A stretch of DNA of 64,000 bases, taken from positions 1,520,001 to 1,584,000 of the forward strand of contig NZ_CP118962.1 in NCBI RefSeq assembly GCF_029024925.1. The letters run 5' to 3'. Numbering within the stretch: the stretch's first letter is position 1; each line of letters begins with the position of its first letter. The position numbers and the translations under genes were made by a program. Of the stretch, positions 55,621 through 64,000 are shown in pieces. The stretch is from Enterococcus faecalis (GTDB taxonomy: Bacteria > Bacillota > Bacilli > Lactobacillales > Enterococcaceae). The notes below the pieces were generated by a model. It saw nothing but the letters and a program-made list of their open reading frames with translations. It had not been told where the DNA came from and did no database searches.

Positions 55621-56487
55621 TTAAGAAGAAACGTCGCCTGTATTAATAACTGGTTGTGTGCCCTTATCAGTAATGATTGAGACTAGTAAATTATTAATAA
55701 GTTGTACTTTTCGTTCATCGGTAAAATTAATTTCTTGCCCTTCTTCAATCTGTTCTAAGGCCATTTGTGTCATGCTTACCGCACCTTCAACAATTGTTTG
55801 TCGAGCCGCTAAGATTGCTTTTGCTTGCTGTCTTTGCAACATGGAGCTAGCAATTTCAGTTGCATAAGCTAAATGATTCAACCGTGTTTCGATAACCTCT
55901 ACACCAGCCACTGCTAAGCGTTCTTGCAATTCTTTGGTTAACTCCTCGGAAATTTGTTCGGTATTTCCTCGCAGAGTTACATCATTATCTGAAAAAGTGT
56001 CATAAGGATATTGTGTTGCTACATGCCGGATTGCCGTTTCACTTTGAATTTCCACAAAGTCTTGATAATAATCGACATTAAATAACGCCTTAGCTGTATC
56101 GACTACCCGAAAAACGATGACCGCAGAGATTTCGATTGGATTCCCGTCAGAGTCATTGACTTTTAATAGAGAACTATTGAAATTTCGTACTTTCAAAGAA
56201 ATGTTCATTTTTTGCGTAAATGGAATGGTAATAAACAACCCATTTTCTTTAATCGTACCTAAGTAACGACCAAAAAATAAAATCGCTTTCGCCTGGTTGG
56301 GACTAACAATAGTTAAGGAACTTAAAAATAAAATAGCCCCAACTAACAAAATAATACCTAAAACAACAAGAACTCCATTGGTATGACTTGCTCCATAAAT
56401 AAATAAACCAATTCCCGCAATTAAAATAACTAATAAGCTCGCAATTCCTACGTAGCCACTCATATAAAATGTTTTTTTCTCTTCCAT
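55621..56487 (-). CDS. SPFH/Band 7 domain membrane protein
   Basis: A 288-residue protein with two closely spaced N-terminal membrane segments (about residues 11-30 and 36-58) and an SPFH/Band 7 domain (residues 60-240) related to stomatin and HflK. Recognisable stretches are SPNQAKAILFFGRYLGTI, IRHVATQYPYDTFSD and AIRHVAT. A helical C-terminal part QQAKAILAARQTIVEGAVSM follows. The ATG at 56487 follows AGGAGAG. Such proteins organise membrane microdomains or guide proteases. Role here unknown; no NfeD partner is adjacent. Confidence 0.88.
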   Translation of the reverse strand: MEEKKTFYMSGYVGIASLLVILIAGIGLFIYGASHTNGVLVVLGIILLVGAILFLSSLTIVSPNQAKAILFFGRYLGTIKENGLFITIPFTQKMNISLKVRNFNSSLLKVNDSDGNPIEISAVIVFRVVDTAKALFNVDYYQDFVEIQSETAIRHVATQYPYDTFSDNDVTLRGNTEQISEELTKELQERLAVAGVEVIETRLNHLAYATEIASSMLQRQQAKAILAARQTIVEGAVSMTQMALEQIEEGQEINFTDERKVQLINNLLVSIITDKGTQPVINTGDVSS

Positions 56488-56594
56488 CTGTTTCACTCTC
56501 CTAACTCATTTATCTGGTCCTTATTATACACCTCATTGCCTTCAATAGAGTAACTTTTAACATTAATAAACTGATTTTTTCGGGGCTCTTGTAG

Positions 56595-56600
56595 TATACT
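56595..56600 (+). promoter_or_regulatory. Possible -10 element of nnrD
   Basis: TATACT, about 36 bases before the ATG. The -35 region (TGATTT at 56572) is weak. Confidence 0.4.
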
Positions 56601-56635
56601 GAGAACAAAGAAATCCCAAGAAAAGGAGTGATAGA

Positions 56636-57511
56636 ATGCGCTATTTAAGCAAGGACATTTTAGAGGAAGTCATCACTCAACGCCCCTCCGACTCTTATAA
56701 AAGCAATTTTGGGCGTGTCGTATTAATCGGAGGAAACCGTCAATACGGCGGAGCCATCATCATGAGTACCGAAGCGTGTATCAATAGTGGCGCTGGTCTC
56801 ACCACTGTGATTACTGATGTTAAAAATCACGGGCCTTTACATGCAAGATGCCCAGAAGCGATGGTCGTGGGCTTTGAAGAAACAGTCCTTCTGACGGACG
56901 TCGTAGAGCAAGCGGAGGTTATTTTAATTGGTCCAGGTTTAGGCTTAGATGCTACTGCACAACAAATATTAAAGATGGTACTCGCCCAACATCAAAAACA
57001 ACAATGGTTAATTATCGATGGCTCAGCAATTACCCTGTTTAGCCAAGGCAATTTTTCCCTTACCTATCCTGAAAAAGTTGTTTTCACACCTCATCAAATG
57101 GAATGGCAACGTTTGAGTCACTTACCTATCGAGCAACAAACACTGGTAAATAACCAGCGCCAACAAGCAAAATTAGGCAGTACGATTGTTTTAAAAAGTC
57201 ATCGCACAACAATTTTCCACGCAGGAGAACCTTTTCAAAATACAGGTGGCAACCCTGGGATGGCTACTGGCGGAACTGGGGATACCTTGGCTGGCATCAT
57301 TGCTGGTTTTTTAGCTCAGTTTAAGCCGACAATTGAAACCATTGCTGGCGCCGTCTACTTACACAGTCTCATTGGAGATGATTTGGCCAAAACCGACTAT
57401 GTTGTTTTACCAACGAAGATTAGTCAAGCCTTGCCGACATATATGAAAAAATATGCCCAGCCACACACTGCACCTGATTCTGAACTATTAGAACAGAAGC
57501 GTTCGAGATAA
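56636..57511 (+). CDS. nnrD: ADP-dependent NAD(P)HX dehydratase
   Basis: Repairs hydrated, inactive NAD(P)H. The 291-residue protein is the C-terminal (ribokinase-like) half of YjeF alone, which is usual in Firmicutes. Motifs are GRVVLIGGNRQYGGA near residues 26-40, IGPGLGLD, and the nucleotide/phosphate loop NPGMATGGTGDTLAG (about residues 206-220) with the catalytic aspartate. The start ATG follows AAAGGAGTG. The epimerase half (NnrE) is not adjacent. The strong hairpin downstream ends it. Confidence 0.94.
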   Translation: MRYLSKDILEEVITQRPSDSYKSNFGRVVLIGGNRQYGGAIIMSTEACINSGAGLTTVITDVKNHGPLHARCPEAMVVGFEETVLLTDVVEQAEVILIGPGLGLDATAQQILKMVLAQHQKQQWLIIDGSAITLFSQGNFSLTYPEKVVFTPHQMEWQRLSHLPIEQQTLVNNQRQQAKLGSTIVLKSHRTTIFHAGEPFQNTGGNPGMATGGTGDTLAGIIAGFLAQFKPTIETIAGAVYLHSLIGDDLAKTDYVVLPTKISQALPTYMKKYAQPHTAPDSELLEQKRSR

Positions 57512-57561
57512 AACCCGAAAAGGCTAAATGGTGACAAATTTTGGGTTAAAAAGCAGGATTT

Positions 57562-57614
57562 AAGCCTGGGCCGAAAATCAAAAGCGATTTTCAGCCCAGG
57601 CTCTCTTTTTATTT
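57562..57614 (+). terminator. Terminator between nnrD and the peptide-binding gene
   Basis: Stem AGCCTGGGC/GCCCAGGCT with an inner GAAAATC/GATTTTC (57563-57579 with 57586-57602), followed by a T-rich run; can end both genes. Confidence 0.85.
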
Positions 57615-59249
57615 TTCCTTATAAACATTTTTTAACGTTAACGGAGCGCCAAAGGTATGAAAATTCAAGCCTTTGACTTTATCATTTTGCAGGACTGTTT
57701 GTTCATTTTGGCTAAGTGGAATCATGCCAGCAGTCGTTTCAATCACTTCTTTTTCAGCCGCAATCAGTGTCGCCCATCTTTTTTCTGGCTCTAAGGCATA
57801 GGTTGTGGCTGCTTCATCTAATAATTTGTCATAGACAGGGTTCTGATAATTGCGATCATTGCCCTTGTATAAAGTCATTAGGGTAGAAATAGGGTCTTGA
57901 TAGTCTGGTGTCCAGTAAATTAAGAATAAATCATAGTCACTTTCTCGCCCAAAGTTCAATGCAGCTTCGGTCGGCAATGCGGTTAGCTCTATTGTCAAAC
58001 CAGGAAACAGTTCTTGTAGCGAGCCTTGCAAACTTTCACCAATTTTTTTGTAAGAACCATCATCTGTTACCATCAATTCAACGTTAACCTTTTCTCCTAA
58101 TTCTGCTTGTGCTTTTTTCCAATAACTTTGCGCTTTTTCTTTGTTATAAACCATTAAATTACCTGCTTCTTGACGAAAATCGAGGCCCGTTGTGGGATTC
58201 GCCACAAAGCCTTCCGTAATCGCACCATGTAGCGCTTTAGAACCATCTGCAATAATATTATTGACTAGATTTTCTTTATCTATGCCTAAAGCCAACGCTT
58301 TACGCAGGTTTTCGTTTGCAAGCGGCGTTGTTTGCCCTTTCCGTTTTTGATTTAAGCGCAAATAGTTCATTGTCGCTGTTGGGTACGAATGATACAACGT
58401 ATTATTTTTATTCTGTTGCGCCAATTCACCACTTAGTGTAGCCACATCTAATTGTCCATCTTCAAAAAGATTCAATGCGGTAGATGTTTCTTTGATAACC
58501 GTATAATTGATAATGTCTGAGCGCACGTTCTGGTGATCCCAATAGCGATTATTTTTTGCTAGTTGCCAGTCCATCTTTGTTTGCTGCCAATCTTTTACCA
58601 CAAACGGACCATTATAGACGACTTTATCACTAGCAGTTCCATAGTCCGCACCAAATTGTTCGACTACTTTTTGATTTTGCGGGAAAAATGTAGGAAAAGC
58701 TAATAAGGACGTAAAGTACGGTTTTGGCTCTTTGAGCGTCACTTTTAATGTATAATCATCCACAGCTGTGACACCAAGTTCATTGGGTGCTAATTTCCCA
58801 GCTGAGATTTCTGCACCATTTTGAATTGTTTCAACGATGAGGAAGCTATAAACAAAGCCGTTTTTAGGATCAATCATTTTTTTCCAAGCATATTCAAAAT
58901 CATGTGCTGTGACAGGATCATCGTTACTCCAAACCGCTTCTTTTCTCAAAGAAATCGTGTAGGTTTTTCCATCTTCTGAAATCATCGGCAATGCTTTTGC
59001 TACGGCTGGTACCAATTGGTCTTGTTCATCTAAACTATATAACCCTTCAAACGCTGCTGTTTGGACAATAGCATCTGGAAAATCCAATAATACAGAGGTG
59101 TTGAGCGTTGTTAATTCCGAGGGTGACATCAGTTGAACGGCTTCTTTGGTATTTTTCTGTTTCTTTTTATTTTCATTTTTATTGGTACACCCAGCTAAAA
59201 ATCCTACCAATAAAATACAAACCATTATGATTTTTAAATACTTTTTCAT
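57609..59249 (-). CDS. Peptide ABC transporter substrate-binding lipoprotein (OppA type)
   Basis: A 546-residue SBP_bac_5 protein. The signal peptide ends with the lipobox LAGC (lipidated cysteine at 21), and the mature part has the family signature GPFVVKDWQQTKMDWQLAKNNRYWD, split over the text here as two overlapping motifs. Oligopeptide- and pheromone-binding proteins of enterococci share this fold. No permease or ATPase gene is beside it, so it is an orphan receptor that would use an Opp system elsewhere. The ATG at 59249 follows AGGAGAAAGAAG. Specificity unknown. Confidence 0.88.
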   Translation of the reverse strand: MKKYLKIIMVCILLVGFLAGCTNKNENKKKQKNTKEAVQLMSPSELTTLNTSVLLDFPDAIVQTAAFEGLYSLDEQDQLVPAVAKALPMISEDGKTYTISLRKEAVWSNDDPVTAHDFEYAWKKMIDPKNGFVYSFLIVETIQNGAEISAGKLAPNELGVTAVDDYTLKVTLKEPKPYFTSLLAFPTFFPQNQKVVEQFGADYGTASDKVVYNGPFVVKDWQQTKMDWQLAKNNRYWDHQNVRSDIINYTVIKETSTALNLFEDGQLDVATLSGELAQQNKNNTLYHSYPTATMNYLRLNQKRKGQTTPLANENLRKALALGIDKENLVNNIIADGSKALHGAITEGFVANPTTGLDFRQEAGNLMVYNKEKAQSYWKKAQAELGEKVNVELMVTDDGSYKKIGESLQGSLQELFPGLTIELTALPTEAALNFGRESDYDLFLIYWTPDYQDPISTLMTLYKGNDRNYQNPVYDKLLDEAATTYALEPEKRWATLIAAEKEVIETTAGMIPLSQNEQTVLQNDKVKGLNFHTFGAPLTLKNVYKEK

Positions 59250-59311
59250 CTTCTTTCTCCTATAACTCTTCATTTTTTTATGCTCTTACTTACAGAAAGA
59301 CAGCTCCCCTT

Positions 59312-59632
59312 TTATTTTGTCCTTTCCACAAGCATCCAGACAACGACCGCTTGCTCCAACCCATCATTATAATTAATGTGCCCCTCACCAGCTTCAATTA
59401 ATTGGGCTTGTCCAGCTTTTCCAACTAAGTCTTGACCATCTTCTAAAATCGTATGTGCTTCGCCAGAAATCACATAAGAATATTCATCCTGTTCATGGCG
59501 AGCATATCCAGCTAAAGGCCGTTTTTCACCAGGTTGTAATGTAATAATGCCCATTTGAACTTGTGCATTTGGTTGGTTTTCTTTATCAAAAAAAATCGTC
59601 ATTTCTTCTGATTCTGCTGATTTAATAAGCAA
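59312..59632 (-). CDS. Cupin domain protein
   Basis: A 106-residue single-cupin protein. The metal-binding motif 1 is recognisable as RHEQDEYSYVISGEA (about residues 44-58, with histidine and glutamates) and motif 2 as EAGEGHINYND (about 80-90). The start is a TTG at 59632 with GGAGGG upstream; no ATG is available. Substrate is unknown; stand-alone gene between the peptide-binding protein and ilvE. Confidence 0.82.
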   Translation of the reverse strand: MLIKSAESEEMTIFFDKENQPNAQVQMGIITLQPGEKRPLAGYARHEQDEYSYVISGEAHTILEDGQDLVGKAGQAQLIEAGEGHINYNDGLEQAVVVWMLVERTK

Positions 59633-59725
59633 TAGCTTTCCCTCCTTTTTTAAATCTTGTATCTTCCATTATTCCTTTAAATAGAATCAAAGTCAATATT
59701 TTTATAGAAAATTCTGAATATTATA

Positions 59726-59764
59726 CACAAAAAAAAAGAGAGCATGAATTCTCTCTTTTTTGTC
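59726..59764 (-). terminator. Terminator of ilvE
   Basis: Stem AAAAAGAGAG/CTCTCTTTTT around an eight-base loop, T run on the minus strand after the stem. Confidence 0.8.
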
Positions 59765-59767
59765 TCT

Positions 59768-60787
59768 TTAAGCTTTTACAATCCAGCCTTCTGGCGCTTC
59801 TTTGTCACCAAACTGTATGCCAACCAGTTCATCATATAGTTGCTTAGTCACTGGTCCAACTTCCGTTTCACTATAAAATACATGGAAATCTGTGCCGTTT
59901 TGAATCCCACCAATAGGAGAAATAATCGCCGCTGTGCCACAAGCACCCGCTTCGGAGAAGTCCGCTAATCGATCAATGTAAACGTCTCCTTCAAGCGCCG
60001 TCATCCCTAAACGTTCTTTTGCTAGCGTCAATAATGAATATTTAGTAATACTTGGTAAAATAGACGCTGATTTCGGCGTAATAAAAGTACCCTCTTTGGT
60101 TATGCCAAAGAAATTAGCTGCACCAACTTCTTCAATTTTCGTATGCGTATACGGATCTAAATAAATGCAATCACTAAATTCTTTCTCATGTGCTTCTGCA
60201 CCTGGTAAAAGACTAGCTGCATAATTGCCCCCCACTTTAGCGGCCCCAGTTCCTCGACCCGCTGCTCGATCATATTCAGAAACGATAAAGTTGGTGGGTG
60301 CTAAACCATTTTTAAAATACGAACCAACCGGCACGCAAAAAATAGAAAAAATGTATTCTTTGGCAGGTGCTACGCCAATATTATCGCCGACACCAATCAT
60401 ATAAGGGCGAAGATACAACGTACCGCCCGTTCCATATGGCGGTAAATAAGCAAGGTTGGCTTTCACCACTTCTTGGCATGCAGAAACAAAGGTTTCTACT
60501 GGTACTTGTGGCATCAGTAGACGCGCACAACTTTTTTGTAGCCGTTTGGCATTTTCATCTGGACGAAACAAATTGACAGAACCATCTGCACATTGATACG
60601 CTTTTAATCCTTCAAAACATTGTTGGCCATAATGTAGAGCAGGCGAACCTTCACTAATCGTTAACTGATTGTTATCTGTTAGCGTGCCTTCTTCCCACTT
60701 GCCATCTCGCCAATAACTAATATAACGAAAGGGCGTTTTAATGTAAGAAAATCCTAAATTATTCCAATCAAGATTGGCTTTTTCCAT
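59768..60787 (-). CDS. ilvE: Branched-chain amino acid aminotransferase
   Basis: PLP enzyme that interconverts leucine, isoleucine and valine with their keto acids. The 339-residue protein has the fold-type IV features: FEGLKAYQ (about 59-66), the PLP lysine in [15 protein letters not shown], and the [20 protein letters not shown] motif. The start ATG follows TTGAGGTG. E. faecalis lacks the full branched-chain synthesis pathway, so a catabolic or keto-acid salvage role is likely. Confidence 0.95.
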   Translation of the reverse strand: MEKANLDWNNLGFSYIKTPFRYISYWRDGKWEEGTLTDNNQLTISEGSPALHYGQQCFEGLKAYQCADGSVNLFRPDENAKRLQKSCARLLMPQVPVETFVSACQEVVKANLAYLPPYGTGGTLYLRPYMIGVGDNIGVAPAKEYIFSIFCVPVGSYFKNGLAPTNFIVSEYDRAAGRGTGAAKVGGNYAASLLPGAEAHEKEFSDCIYLDPYTHTKIEEVGAANFFGITKEGTFITPKSASILPSITKYSLLTLAKERLGMTALEGDVYIDRLADFSEAGACGTAAIISPIGGIQNGTDFHVFYSETEVGPVTKQLYDELVGIQFGDKEAPEGWIVKA

Positions 60788-60833
60788 TGTCGTAGCACCT
60801 CAATTATTTTGATTTTTTATCTTAATTAGTGTA

Positions 60834-60862
60834 ATTGTACCCACCAAAAACTAGAAAAGCAA
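60834..60862 (-). promoter_or_regulatory. ilvE promoter
   Basis: On the minus strand TTGCTT (60857-60862), 17 bases, TACAAT (60834-60839). A leader of about 40 bases. Confidence 0.65.
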
Positions 60863-60918
60863 GCCTTATTCTCATTCTTAACTTTTGTTATTTTTTCTTA
60901 CTTGTCCATTTCTCCCTC

Positions 60919-60972
60919 ACCAAAAAACCTTGATAGCCGTTTCTTGAATTGCAACGGAATATCAAGGTTTCG
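60919..60972 (-). terminator. Terminator of the ChaB/DUF2188 gene
   Basis: A stem AAACCTTGATA with TATCAAGGTTT (60925-60935 with 60960-60970), an inner CCGTTTC/GCAACGG pairing, and T6 on the minus strand. Confidence 0.8.
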
Positions 60973-60977
60973 AAAAA

Positions 60978-61430
60978 TTATTCAGTATACTCTTTGGTTT
61001 CTTGTAACGTACCATCTTGCTTATAGATTTTCAGCTTTGTTTGCTTATTCCGAGCAATTTCTTGAGCTCGTTCAATCGCCTCTTGTTTGTGGGTAAATGT
61101 ATTACTTGCTTTTTCAGCGCTGTCTGAAATCACCAACCATTGGTCGTCTTTATATTTAACGTTGACAGCCGCCGTTAATAATTTCCCCGCATGTTTATCC
61201 TGTTTATGCGAATCTTGTTTCGTAGGATTTGCTTCTTGTTCGAAGGCCTTTTTGTCTGCTGCACTTGCCTCTTGATACCATTTCTCCGCTTGACTAATCG
61301 CAATTGGAATGGCGCGATCATCAGGGTAGCCATCCGCAAGCAACGCATTGCCAATATCTATCGCTTTTTTCCGAATCAAAGGTGCTAAATTTTTCATTGA
61401 TGTAGGATAATCATTCATATTCCAAGGCAT
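60978..61430 (-). CDS. ChaB-like/DUF2188 domain protein
   Basis: A 150-residue soluble protein with two domains. The N-terminus (MPWNMNDYPTSMKNLAPLIR, then KKAIDIGNALL) is the ChaB-like pattern, and the C-terminus (WLVISDSAEKASNTFTHKQE, then AIERAQEIARNKQTKLKIYK) is DUF2188, with a charged linker between. The ATG at 61430 follows GGAGGAGAT. The role is unknown; DUF2188 proteins are small and often stress-linked. Confidence 0.8.
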   Translation of the reverse strand: MPWNMNDYPTSMKNLAPLIRKKAIDIGNALLADGYPDDRAIPIAISQAEKWYQEASAADKKAFEQEANPTKQDSHKQDKHAGKLLTAAVNVKYKDDQWLVISDSAEKASNTFTHKQEAIERAQEIARNKQTKLKIYKQDGTLQETKEYTE

Positions 61431-61650
61431 CAAAATCTCCTCCTAAAATTCTGTCTATTAATAGCTTACTACAGAAAAGGAACATTTGAAAAAGAAATGA
61501 TTACTTTGAATATTTCCTGAACCTTCTTGAGAGAATAAGCCTAATTTCCCATTAGCCAAACTTCTCAATCTTTGAGTGTATGATTACTCATTTCCCTTTG
61601 AATCAGTTATGATAAAGGAAGAAATAAATAAATTTTTTGGAGGGATTTTC

Positions 61651-62220
61651 ATGAAAATGTCTAAAGTACTCACCACTATTTTGACGGCAACTGCTGCTCT
61701 TGTGCTGCTTAGTGCTTGTTCATCTGATAAAAAAACAGATAGTAGTTCTAGTAGCAAAGAAACAGCTAATTCAAGTACAGAAGTAGTCTCTGGTGCTTCA
61801 ATTAGTGCCAAGCCTGAAGAGCTCGAAATGGCGTTAAGTGATAAAGGAAATTGGATTGTCGCAGCTACTGACAATGTCACTTTTGATAACGAGGTAACAG
61901 TTGCTGGTACTTTCCATGATAAGGGGAAAGATTCCAACGATGTCTATCGTAAATTAGCGCTTTATTCTCAAGATGATAATAAAAAAGTAACTGCTGAATA
62001 TGAAATCACGGTTCCTAAGCTAATCGTTTCTTCTGAAAATTTCAACATCGTTCACGGGACTGTCAAAGGTGATATTGAGGTGAAAGCAAATGGCTTTACT
62101 TTAAATGGTACCAAAGTTAATGGCAATATTACTTTTGATAAACAAGAATACAAAGATTCTGCTGACTTAGAAAAAGATGGTGCCACTGTTACTGGTGAAG
62201 TCACCGTAGCCAATAATTAA
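61651..62220 (+). CDS. Unknown lipoprotein
   Basis: A 189-residue protein with a signal peptide and lipobox LLSAC (lipidated cysteine 23), then a serine-rich linker (residues 24-45), then a beta-rich domain with repeats of the form VTVAGTF, NIVHGTVKGDIEV, NGTKVNGNIT and ATVTGEVTV, which resembles a small beta-helix or polymer-forming fold. The start ATG follows TTGGAGGGA. It has no recognisable enzyme motif. It lies opposite the DUF998 gene and shares a hairpin with it. Function unknown. Confidence 0.8.
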   Translation: MKMSKVLTTILTATAALVLLSACSSDKKTDSSSSSKETANSSTEVVSGASISAKPEELEMALSDKGNWIVAATDNVTFDNEVTVAGTFHDKGKDSNDVYRKLALYSQDDNKKVTAEYEITVPKLIVSSENFNIVHGTVKGDIEVKANGFTLNGTKVNGNITFDKQEYKDSADLEKDGATVTGEVTVANN

Positions 62221-62247
62221 GTTATTACCAGACAATTTTAACTAGTA

Positions 62248-62292
62248 AAAAACCAATGACAAATGTTCAATCAAATTTGTCATTGGTTTTAG
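62248..62292. terminator. Convergent terminator
   Basis: A stem AAAACCAATGACAAA with TTTGTCATTGGTTTT around a twelve-base loop; lies between the lipoprotein gene and DUF998 gene and overlaps the stop of the latter. Confidence 0.85.
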
Positions 62293-62911
62293 TTTGTAAA
62301 CACAGTGCCAGCATTGGTAGATAATTACAAAATGAACTCACTCTTTGCCATAAGCCTAAATAATTAAATGGTTTTACCTGTTGCAACTGTGGAATCCTTG
62401 CTAAGCCATATAAGCCGGCTGCAAGCATACATAAAATAAACAAAAAGCCAAAAAGGTTTTTATTTTTTTGCGAACCGTATTTACTGTAGATAATGGTTAA
62501 GACGCCTGATAACAACAAAAAGCCTGTATAACCGACTGCTGATCCTCCGTTATGAAGCGCGGCAGCAACTGTGCCAGCGGTTGAAGTGTCTACGCTGAAG
62601 AGCCCACTGAAAATACAATCAAATAAACCATAAGCGCCAATCATTGCCACTACTAACCAAGCACCTTTTTTCGTTTTTCTGGAAAAAATAGCATATATCC
62701 TAGGTAAACTTGCTAACATCAACATTCCCGCAATGATAGTTAACCGATTAAAGTTTTCCCTAACTGGACTATTCACATCACCTAATAAGCTAATTACTTC
62801 TGTCAATTGATTGTAACCTTGATCTTTGAATCCGACATAATAAGGTGTAAAAAAATCAAGTAAGACCCCTAAAACTAAAAAATAGCCGCCATATTTTTTT
62901 AAAAGCTGCAT
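62267..62911 (-). CDS. DUF998 membrane protein
   Basis: A 214-residue protein with six hydrophobic segments, of the DUF998 type: short first helix (YGGYFLVLGVLLDFFTPYYV), the QLTEVISLLGDVNSP loop and ALHNGGSAVGYTGFLLLSGV. The start ATG has a GAGGTG site. The family has no established function. Single gene with hairpins on both sides. Confidence 0.8.
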   Translation of the reverse strand: MQLLKKYGGYFLVLGVLLDFFTPYYVGFKDQGYNQLTEVISLLGDVNSPVRENFNRLTIIAGMLMLASLPRIYAIFSRKTKKGAWLVVAMIGAYGLFDCIFSGLFSVDTSTAGTVAAALHNGGSAVGYTGFLLLSGVLTIIYSKYGSQKNKNLFGFLFILCMLAAGLYGLARIPQLQQVKPFNYLGLWQRVSSFCNYLPMLALCLQTKTNDKFD

Positions 62912-62994
62912 TTATTCACCTCAATTTTGATTTTCTATTTACTTCAAGTATAGCATATCAAAAATTCCAAATAATGAAACTTTCTTTCCCACTA

Positions 62995-63030
62995 AAAAAC
63001 TTTTCGTCAACGCGAGACGAAAAGTTTTAC
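62995..63030 (-). terminator. Terminator of the AI-2E transporter gene
   Basis: A perfect 13-base stem AAAACTTTTCGTC with its complement (62997-63009 with 63016-63028) around six bases. Confidence 0.85.
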
Positions 63031-63031
63031 T

Positions 63032-64000
63032 TTAGGATTCAATAGAATCTACAATCTTATCATTTTCTTTTGATTCATTTAGCCACTCCGAGACAATAAT
63101 TTTAATGATTGCAGCAACAGGAACTGCTAAAAACATCCCTAAGACGCCGAAGTACGCTCCCCCAATCGTGATTGAAACAATAATTAAAATCGGATTGACA
63201 TTTAGGGCATCTCCCATAATTCGAGGACCAATAATATTGCCGTCAATTTGTTGTAAAATTAATAAAACTAGTAACACCGTAATTGCTTGAGTAACACCAC
63301 CTGTGAAAAGCGTAATCACACCAGCAACAATTGACGCAAAAATCGAACCAAAATAAGGAATCATATTACAAATACCTAATAAAATACCCAAAGTCACAGC
63401 AAATTTCACATTCAAAATACTTAACAAAATCGTTGATGAAACGCCAATTATACAAGCATCAAGAAATTGGCAGCTAATAAATTTATAGAAAATTTTATTC
63501 GTTGTATTTAACCAGGTTTGTGTTTGCTTGTACACTTTTTCAGACAGCAATTTGTGGGCAGCCTTTTCAACAAATGTCAAAATAGATTGCTTAAATACCA
63601 GCGCATATATTGAGATAATCAACGTCAAAAATGCATTTAAAAAGAATGAGGAAACATTTTTAGTCAACGTTCCTAATGAAAATAACGCTTGTGTCCATTG
63701 ATTTAAAAAACGTTCCGGCGACAAATCTTTAAGGACACTATTTAAATATTTTTCAATCGCGGCTGTTTTTAAAATCCCTTTATCTTCTAAACTCATCACA
63801 AACTGAACCATGTGATCATAAAAAGTAGGTAAAGAGTTTGCTAAATCTACTAAATTACTAATGAGTAGCGGAACGATATAGTTTAATGTCAAGACAAAAA
63901 TAAACAAAATAATCAGGTATAAAAGGAGTACACTCAAGCCGTGTTTCGCTTTTTTAACGACTGGTAAAGGTACTCTTTCTAGTAATCCCTCGATTTTTTT
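63032..64000 (-). CDS. AI-2E family transporter (5' part missing, cut by window edge)
   Basis: A membrane protein of the AI-2E/YdiK type, last 322 residues. The frame is open to the very edge at 64000, without start codon or stop, so the gene continues outside. Visible are at least five helices and the conserved C-terminal part with GICNMIPYFGSIFASIVAGV, QQIDGNIIGPRIMGD and the PVAAIIKIIVSEWLN end. The family includes putative autoinducer-2 exporters and sodium/proton antiporters; the substrate is uncertain. Confidence 0.88.
   Translation of the reverse strand, partial: KKIEGLLERVPLPVVKKAKHGLSVLLLYLIILFIFVLTLNYIVPLLISNLVDLANSLPTFYDHMVQFVMSLEDKGILKTAAIEKYLNSVLKDLSPERFLNQWTQALFSLGTLTKNVSSFFLNAFLTLIISIYALVFKQSILTFVEKAAHKLLSEKVYKQTQTWLNTTNKIFYKFISCQFLDACIIGVSSTILLSILNVKFAVTLGILLGICNMIPYFGSIFASIVAGVITLFTGGVTQAITVLLVLLILQQIDGNIIGPRIMGDALNVNPILIIVSITIGGAYFGVLGMFLAVPVAAIIKIIVSEWLNESKENDKIVDSIES

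Noticed and set aside
1-64000. CRISPR arrays, tRNA or rRNA genes, insertion sequences, prophage
   Set aside because: No regularly spaced repeats, cloverleaf or rRNA sequences, transposase or phage structural genes were seen on either strand.

Overview
The window looks like a stretch of Enterococcus faecalis chromosome, or a very close relative. The DNA is AT-rich, genes carry strong AGGAGG-type ribosome binding sites, and several landmarks fit E. faecalis: an ebs-like locus at the left edge, a class A penicillin-binding protein of the PbpF type next to ccpA, an liaX-liaY-liaZ set, and the pst, ftsEX, prfB, secA, hpf, comF and complete purine operons in one run. No rRNA, tRNA, insertion sequence, prophage or CRISPR array was seen. 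No gene-free stretch exceeds 300 bases; the longest gaps (about 150-210 bases) hold promoters, operators and hairpin terminators, which are listed.

Layout. 1-2060: ebsA (cut by the left edge), an RNase H-fold gene, a YbaK/EbsC-type deacylase and aroD. 2216-5748: a two-gene heterodimeric ABC exporter. 5946-8392: YneF-type membrane protein, endonuclease IV, and two small cytosolic genes (DUF1801 and YdeI-like). 8573-12425: tyrS and, divergently, pbpF. 12611-14396: a two-gene ABC-2 transporter that looks inserted between pbpF and ccpA. 14586-16905: divergent ccpA and pepQ. 17026-18060: stress-type YtxH and DUF948 proteins. 18238-22023: hprK-lgt-gpsA-galU. 22233-23195: a short UvrC/Cho-like nuclease. 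23231-25586: liaXYZ. 25796-30864: pstS-pstC-pstA-pstB-pstB-phoU. 31040-36424: ftsE-ftsX, prfB with its programmed frameshift, and secA. 36680-39363: hpf, comFC and a frame-disrupted comFA. 39463-43872: a lone PTS IIB, a small DUF7662-like gene, yigZ, a Tad2/DUF2829 protein, an SDR enzyme, queT behind a probable preQ1 riboswitch, and two membrane or secreted proteins. 44000-55447: purEK and purCSQLFMNHD. 55621-64000: SPFH protein, nnrD, a peptide-binding lipoprotein, a cupin, ilvE, a ChaB/DUF2188 protein, an unknown lipoprotein, a DUF998 protein and an AI-2E-type transporter cut by the right edge.

How the genes work together. The dominant themes are cell-envelope maintenance (PbpF, Lgt, GpsA, GalU, LiaXYZ, FtsEX, SecA), carbon-catabolite control (CcpA and HPr kinase lie within 8 kb of each other), phosphate uptake and de novo purine synthesis. 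The regulatory sequences agree with the gene content: tandem TTAACA/TTTACA repeats inside the pst cluster, PurBox-like sites before purE and purC, an operator-like palindrome just downstream of the ccpA promoter, and a shine-dalgarno-sequestering pseudoknot before queT.

Most of the window is ordinary core genome. The least ordinary parts are the ABC-2 gene pair between pbpF and ccpA, the A9 tract that breaks comFA, the queT leader, a Tad2-domain protein in a housekeeping setting, a uvrC-like nuclease without the C-terminal nuclease half, and the unassigned palindrome between hprK and that nuclease. Gene starts were chosen from ribosome binding sites; where this differs from the longest reading frame the reason is given. 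Family assignments come from reading the proteins by eye, without database searches.
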